Assembly: GCA_045614925.1 (NCBI GenBank)
Contig: JAZLDV010000023.1
Coordinates: 1 to 6,890, forward strand
Source: JAZLDV01 sp045614925
GTDB taxonomy: Bacteria > Bacillota_I > Bacilli_A > Erysipelotrichales > Coprobacillaceae
Direction: 5' to 3'
DNA length: 6,890 nt
The notes beneath the pieces were generated by a model. That model had not been told where the DNA came from and did not search any database. It worked only from the letters and a program-made list of their open reading frames with translations. Positions 4,001-6,890 of this stretch are shown one piece after another. The first letter of the stretch is position 1. Each line of letters starts with the position of its first letter. The position numbers and the translations under genes are program-made.

Positions 4001-6890
4001 AATTATCTGGAACAGCATTAGTTGTTGTTGGGGGATATAGAATTACGCCATTCTTAACAAATCTTGAAGAGAGTGTTATGGCTATTTTAAATGATAATAT
4101 TTATCATAGCGTAAATCCTAGAATGTTAACAAATGTTTGGGGATTACAAGTACAAAAAGTTAATTATGAATCTAAAGGATATAGTGTAAGTGATATCACT
4201 GCATCTATGAAAAAAGATGATTATATTACTATTGGTTTACCAGAAGTTATTAATATACATTCAATTGAAGCTCAATTGAATAATCCAGATAACTTCAAAT
4301 TACAATACTCATTAAATGGTATTGACTACTTAGATATTAATAATATCAAAGCAGAAGGATCAATTCGTACAGATGAGATTGTTGCTGGTGCTTATGTAAG
4401 ATTATTATGCTTACAAGATTGTGATGTAACAATTAATAAATTATTTGTAGCAGAATCTTATGAACCAAATACTCCTTCGGTTTATACAAATATGCCTACA
4501 TATCAATCATATAGTATTTCTAAGGCAATCGATGGTTCATTGTCGACTAATTTCTGGTCATCAACTGGAACATCTGATGGAAATTATATTTTAGTTGATT
4601 TAGGTGAAAAAGCGGAAATTAATACTGTTGAATTATATAGTGGTATTAATAAACATGGTGTTGTTGATGGATTCTTAACAACAAAACTTGAAGTGTCTAA
4701 TGATGGTATTGTCTTTAGCGAAGTAGGAGAAGGTAAAGCATTAGATGCATATGAAAATGTTGATAGTACTATGAAAAAATTAGTATTTGATGGTCAAGGT
4801 GTTCAAGCAAGATATTTCAGATTAATAGCTGAAGGTGCAAATGAAAGCTGGGCTAAAGTTTATGATATTAAATATGATGTTAATTATGTTGATTATCAAA
4901 ATAGATTAGACTTTGATACTAATATGGTTATTTATCAAGATTATACAATGAATAAAGCAATGGATAATGATTTAGGTACTTATGCTTGGTTATATAGTAA
5001 AAACTATAATAAAGGAGAAGGTAGTGGAACTTATCCAGGTGAGTATGTACAAGTAGATTTAGGAACAATTGTTCCATTGTTTGATGCAAGCATTTATTTT
5101 GGTAAAAATACTAAACAGCCACAATATATTGCTGATGCATTTAAAGGATTAAAATTACAGATTTCTATTGATGGAAATACATGGCAAGATGTTGGAGAAG
5201 AAGTATTAATTGAAAATTATACTGCTTCTGATCAATGGTATATTGCTTCTGTTGGTGGAAATGGACAATTAGCTAGATATTTAAGATTTGTGGCTACACA
5301 AGAATATAATAGCTGGATTAAAGTTTATGAATTTAAATATAATCAATCAATGAATTTATCAAGTTCAACTGCTACAGTAACAACAAATATGAAAACATAT
5401 CAGTCATATGATATTGCTAAAGCAATGGATAAAGATATGTCTTCTAAATTCTATTCAAGTGCTGCTACAAAAGTAGGAGATTATATTCAAATAGATTTAG
5501 GAACTAAAGGTAAAATCTTTGATTTAAGTATTTATTTTGGTGGAGATCCAAATAAAGCAAATGCAGTAGATGGATTTAAAGCAATGGATATTCAAGTATC
5601 TGATAATGGAAGTGAATGGACTACAGTGAAATCTATGACTTCTAATAATTATAAAGTTGTAGGTGGAAAATATTTAGCAACTGCTACATTTGATAATGCA
5701 GAAGGTAAATATATTAGATTTATTGCTACTGAAGCTTCATCAAGCTGGTTACAAGCTTATGAAATTCAATTTAATAATACTGTAGATACAAATACAATTC
5801 GCTTTGTTGATGGAGTAGGAACTGTAAAAATTGCTAATTCTAATCATTTAGATGACAAACAATTACAGACTTATCCAACAATCTTTGAAGTGAATGCAAA
5901 TGATACATTAATCTATCCAACAAATGTTATTACAAATGTAACAACATTAGGTATCTTACAAGAAACTTCAGCAATCTCTAATGCAGTTGTAAGTGTACAA
6001 GATATTGAAGGTAACTGGAGTGAAATTGGAACATTAGATAAAGCTTGGAAAGAATTTAATGTTAATAAACAAATTAAAGCAATTCAATTTAAATTTGATG
6101 GAAGTGTAACTCCTCAAATTTCAGAAATCTTTATTTATGGAAATGCAGATTATACAAGAGTTAATAATGCGATTAATGCAATTCCTGATGATTTAACTAT
6201 TTATAAAGAAGAATCTGTAGAAGCATTAAATAATGCAGTCAATGCAGTTGTATATGATTTAGATATTAATAAACAAGATGATGTAGAAAATTATGCATTA
6301 GCAATTGAAAATGCAATTGATGCATTACAACCATTAGTATCTGAAGCAGATTATACAAATGTAGAAAATGCATTAAATAATGTACCTCAAGATTTATCTA
6401 ACTATACAGATGAATCAGTGAAAGCATTAAATGATGCGATTGATGCAGTTGTATATGGATTAGATAGTACTAAACAAGCAGAAGTAGACGCAATGGCTAA
6501 AGCTATTGAAGATGCAACTCAAGCATTAGCATATAAAGATGCAGATTATACTGATGTAGATAATGCAATTAATTCAAAACCTGCTGATTTATCATTATAT
6601 ATTGAAGAAACAGTAGAAGTATTATTAAATGCAATTAATTCAGTAGTGAGAGGATTAAACATCACTCAACAATCAGTAGTAAATGAATTTGCACAAAATA
6701 TCATTAATGCAATTGAAGCATTAATCTATAAACGTGCTGATTACACAAAAGTAGAAGAAGCAGTTGAAAGAATTCCTGCAGACTTATCTATCTATACAGA
6801 TGAATCAGTACAGGCATTAAGTGATGCATTAAATACTTTAGTAGAAGATTTAGATATTACTAAACAGGCAGAAGTTAATGCAATGGCAGA
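952..6890 (+). CDS. Secreted multidomain GH84 beta-N-acetylglucosaminidase ('hyaluronidase'), 3' end outside window
   Basis: At least 1979 residues, open to the right edge with no internal stop. It should be exported and cleave terminal beta-linked GlcNAc from host glycans by the GH84 substrate-assisted mechanism. Order: signal peptide 1-23; FIVAR-like helices 24-88; CBM32 modules 93-226 and 230-364; helical linker 369-440; GH84 N-domain 444-580; catalytic barrel about 586-880; helices to about 1015; degenerate discoidin-like module 1064-1168; CBM32-like modules 1176-1309, 1321-1464 and 1474-1609; divergent beta module 1611-1731; FIVAR repeats from 1732. Catalytic pair D714/D715 is present. 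The layout resembles clostridial NagH/NagJ, except that two CBM32 modules precede the enzyme. Substrate (mucin O-glycans, hyaluronan, O-GlcNAc protein) cannot be settled from sequence; the 'hyaluronidase' label is historical. The missing C-terminus probably holds an attachment module. Divergent from a SIS phosphosugar gene. Confidence 0.93.
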   Translation, partial: MKKFILSLMCAFMIFASVSPVQAQVSLDALNNAIANVNALDEEKYSDETFGLLEDKVKAAKSLSAPTQQDIDDAVAAILEAVNNLAPRYPNLALNKTVSVSSAYNNTKFKAANATDGDMNTRWGNNYNSSSYKGGNQEETITVDLGSKQSINTVLVNWETSYAKSYTIMGSNDGTNFFVIKDVTKSAKGTDVIDNLGDVSARYIRLGLHKASGKYGYSIWELEVYEKNPYDTIYYNLVNDASMSASSTYNSANFALKHINDGNLSTRWGSDYSVPSENEYVIADLGKVCAVDRVKINFENAYPTKYKIQGSTDGETYTDLTGELTGVVGEQTISNLNANVRFVKLFFLEAATEYGYSIYELEIFSPRKYDLNVAVDALEEKLNNITVGTTDGTMSQKDYDKYAAILAKGQAVIESADSTKLEIYKTLINTNKALSNVDGDVISGVASVIIYPKPQSITEYSFNGFKFEGNVDIVVHGKQDEATLPKLEALLEKHEISYQYADSVTTDGAIVLATKCDDESCTYCNSDDEALNQKQGYILESSNEVNEKGQITIVGADTDGTYYGVMSMYQLFEQKTTDGRLAEVYVSDYPDVEFRGYVEGFYGIPWTFDDRARLFEDTSLYKMTTYIYAPKDDPYHRKSWRVLYPEAEANNIKGLAQVAAENNMEFCWTIHPGADYDYTTDADNDGIVDDYEKIIEKFEQVYSLGVRQFGIFYDDLDYGVANGIQHSTVINDAYEYLTSKYDDVKPFITVVTRYTNSWGAPWDTYFTPFMKNIHEDTIVLWTGQSTMSAITKDYMEYPKTKTGVDRDLGVWWNFPVTDYYYGHLLMGSLDCLSSDVDNINSFFLNPMSEADASKVAIYSGADYAWNTAEFNSEESWKRAIKELVPGYNEEFERFADNLAYVTKGNGFFFDESKYLIEDLEAFNNALSNGLKLEDVSSLKAKFEQMVSDAKALRNVKNQALYEEIKEFLNAYEALGESGASIMSAFEYALAGDVNNTVESIDVFKDKLQESQSYRIKKLSGTALVVVGGYRITPFLTNLEESVMAILNDNIYHSVNPRMLTNVWGLQVQKVNYESKGYSVSDITASMKKDDYITIGLPEVINIHSIEAQLNNPDNFKLQYSLNGIDYLDINNIKAEGSIRTDEIVAGAYVRLLCLQDCDVTINKLFVAESYEPNTPSVYTNMPTYQSYSISKAIDGSLSTNFWSSTGTSDGNYILVDLGEKAEINTVELYSGINKHGVVDGFLTTKLEVSNDGIVFSEVGEGKALDAYENVDSTMKKLVFDGQGVQARYFRLIAEGANESWAKVYDIKYDVNYVDYQNRLDFDTNMVIYQDYTMNKAMDNDLGTYAWLYSKNYNKGEGSGTYPGEYVQVDLGTIVPLFDASIYFGKNTKQPQYIADAFKGLKLQISIDGNTWQDVGEEVLIENYTASDQWYIASVGGNGQLARYLRFVATQEYNSWIKVYEFKYNQSMNLSSSTATVTTNMKTYQSYDIAKAMDKDMSSKFYSSAATKVGDYIQIDLGTKGKIFDLSIYFGGDPNKANAVDGFKAMDIQVSDNGSEWTTVKSMTSNNYKVVGGKYLATATFDNAEGKYIRFIATEASSSWLQAYEIQFNNTVDTNTIRFVDGVGTVKIANSNHLDDKQLQTYPTIFEVNANDTLIYPTNVITNVTTLGILQETSAISNAVVSVQDIEGNWSEIGTLDKAWKEFNVNKQIKAIQFKFDGSVTPQISEIFIYGNADYTRVNNAINAIPDDLTIYKEESVEALNNAVNAVVYDLDINKQDDVENYALAIENAIDALQPLVSEADYTNVENALNNVPQDLSNYTDESVKALNDAIDAVVYGLDSTKQAEVDAMAKAIEDATQALAYKDADYTDVDNAINSKPADLSLYIEETVEVLLNAINSVVRGLNITQQSVVNEFAQNIINAIEALIYKRADYTKVEEAVERIPADLSIYTDESVQALSDALNTLVEDLDITKQAEVNAMA
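1021..1215 (+). other. N-terminal FIVAR-like helical unit
   Basis: Residues 24-88 are helical and follow the FIVAR pattern: LDALNNAIANVNAL, then EKYSDETFGLLEDKV, then DIDDAVAAILEAVNNL. They resemble the C-terminal repeats in the Y(S/T)DE...L motif and in the closing AI..A...L helix. It would place the same domain type at both ends of the mature protein. This is pattern recognition only. Confidence 0.6.
1228..2043 (+). repeat. Two tandem CBM32 (F5/8 type C) carbohydrate-binding modules
   Basis: Module 1 (residues 93-226) has NLALNKTVSVSSAYN, DGDMNTRWGN (117-126 region), TVDLGSKQSIN and a closing YGYSIWELEVYE. Module 2 (230-364) has a matching MSASSTYN, DGNLSTRWGS, IADLGKVCAVD, GSTDGETY and YGYSIYELEIFS. 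The DG...TRW, DLG, GS.DG and Y..SI.ELE motifs are hallmarks of the discoidin/CBM32 jelly-roll, whose members often bind Gal or GlcNAc-type sugars and carry a structural calcium. The two copies probably arose by duplication. Having them N-terminal to the GH84 domain is a variation on the layout I know best. Confidence 0.88.
2056..2271 (+). other. Helical linker between CBM32 pair and GH84 N-domain
   Basis: Residues 369-440 are predicted helical by composition (VAVDALEEKLNNI; YDKYAAILAKGQAVIE; EIYKTLINTNKALSNV). The two-to-three-helix pattern with Q/K-rich spacing resembles a degenerate FIVAR unit. No function can be assigned beyond spacing the domains. Confidence 0.45.
2281..3591 (+). other. 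GH84 N-terminal domain plus catalytic barrel
   Basis: Residues 444-580 form the alpha/beta domain that precedes GH84 (and GH20) barrels, from IIYPKPQSI to GTYYGVMSMYQLFEQ. The barrel follows with RGYVEGFYGIPW (595-606), YIYAPKDDPYHR (626-637), IHPGAD (670-675), GIFYDDLDYG (710-719), TRYTNSW (752-758), WWNFPVTDY (811-819), NPM (845-847) and YAWN (863-866). D714/D715 correspond to the polarising and acid/base aspartates. K631, N813 and D818 fit substrate contacts, with N813 99 residues after D714, the spacing I recall for N396/D297 in C. perfringens NagJ. All key residues are present, so the enzyme should be active. Two oddities, an EF-hand-like loop and a CX4CX2C cluster, are listed as findings. 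Confidence 0.92.
2992..3027 (+). other. EF-hand-like calcium-binding loop inside the GH84 barrel
   Basis: Residues 681-692 read DADNDGIVDDYE: Asp at positions 1, 3, 5 and 9, Gly at 6, Val at 8 and Glu at 12 of a canonical EF-hand/dockerin-type loop, followed by the helix KIIEKFEQVYSL. Position 13 is Lys where the strict EF-hand pattern wants a hydrophobic residue. It lies between the IHPG motif and the catalytic D714/D715. Calcium binding is inferred from the pattern only. Confidence 0.6.
4141..6144 (+). repeat. Post-catalytic array of discoidin/CBM32-like beta-sandwich modules
   Basis: First is a degenerate module (residues 1064-1168; YITIGLPEVINIHSIEA, LQYSLNGIDYLDI, AYVRLLC). Then come three clearly related modules at 1176-1309, 1321-1464 and 1474-1609. 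Each opens with TNM..YQ.Y...KA.D (TNM at 1179, 1323 and 1478), has (V/I)DLG in the middle and ends in a SW...Y(D/E) strand (SWAKVYDIKY, SWIKVYEFKY, SWLQAYEIQF). A last beta-rich module (1611-1731) is too divergent to classify with confidence but ends with the matching ISEIFIYGN strand. These modules probably bind host sugars. The TNM modules look like internal duplications, distinct from the N-terminal CBM32 pair. Confidence 0.75.
6145..6890 (+). repeat. Tandem FIVAR repeats (three full, a fourth cut by window edge)
   Basis: Units start at ADYT: residues 1732-1798 (67 aa), 1799-1863 (65), 1864-1928 (65) and 1929 onward. Each follows ADYT.V..A......P.DL..Y..E.V..L..A....V..L....Q..V...A. FIVAR units are helical and common in long surface proteins of Gram-positive bacteria; they are usually seen as spacers or stalks, and ligand binding is not established. 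By my hand count over the first 51 residues, units 2 and 4 share 33 identities, the highest of any pair. The array runs off the window, so the total number is unknown. Confidence 0.85.

Overview
The window is strongly AT-rich and its codon choice follows (leucine is almost always TTA, arginine mostly AGA). Shine-Dalgarno sites are clear. Together with a large secreted host-glycan-degrading enzyme, this points to a low-GC Gram-positive (Bacillota) gut or mucosal bacterium, such as an Erysipelotrichales/Coprobacillaceae or Clostridium-type organism. This placement is inferred from composition and gene content only.

Layout: two genes diverge from a 198-bp AT-rich intergenic region (754-951). On the minus strand (22-753) is a complete 243-aa SIS-domain phosphosugar-binding protein of the COG4821/UPF0309 type. 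On the plus strand, from a GTG at 952 to the right edge without a stop, is one very large secreted protein: at least 1979 codons, 3' end missing. I translated it by hand line by line and found one unbroken frame. In order it has a signal peptide, a short FIVAR-like helical unit, two CBM32 (F5/8 type C) modules, a helical linker, the GH84 N-terminal alpha/beta domain, a GH84 beta-N-acetylglucosaminidase barrel with an intact Asp-Asp catalytic pair, a helical region, a degenerate discoidin-like module, three related CBM32-like modules, one more divergent beta module, and an array of about 65-aa FIVAR repeats that continues past the window.

How they may work together: the exported enzyme resembles clostridial NagH/NagJ-type 'hyaluronidases'. 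It would bind mucin or other host glycans through its CBM32 modules and remove terminal beta-GlcNAc. The intracellular SIS protein is the type expected to bind a phosphorylated (amino)sugar after import. A shared divergent promoter region makes co-regulation plausible but unproven.

I see no new multi-gene system. The least ordinary points are a canonical EF-hand-type calcium loop just ahead of the GH84 catalytic aspartates, a CX4CX2C cluster in the GH84 N-domain, a 24-bp tandem duplication in the SIS gene that makes a period-8 cysteine pattern, and a pairing of FIVAR repeats 2 and 4.
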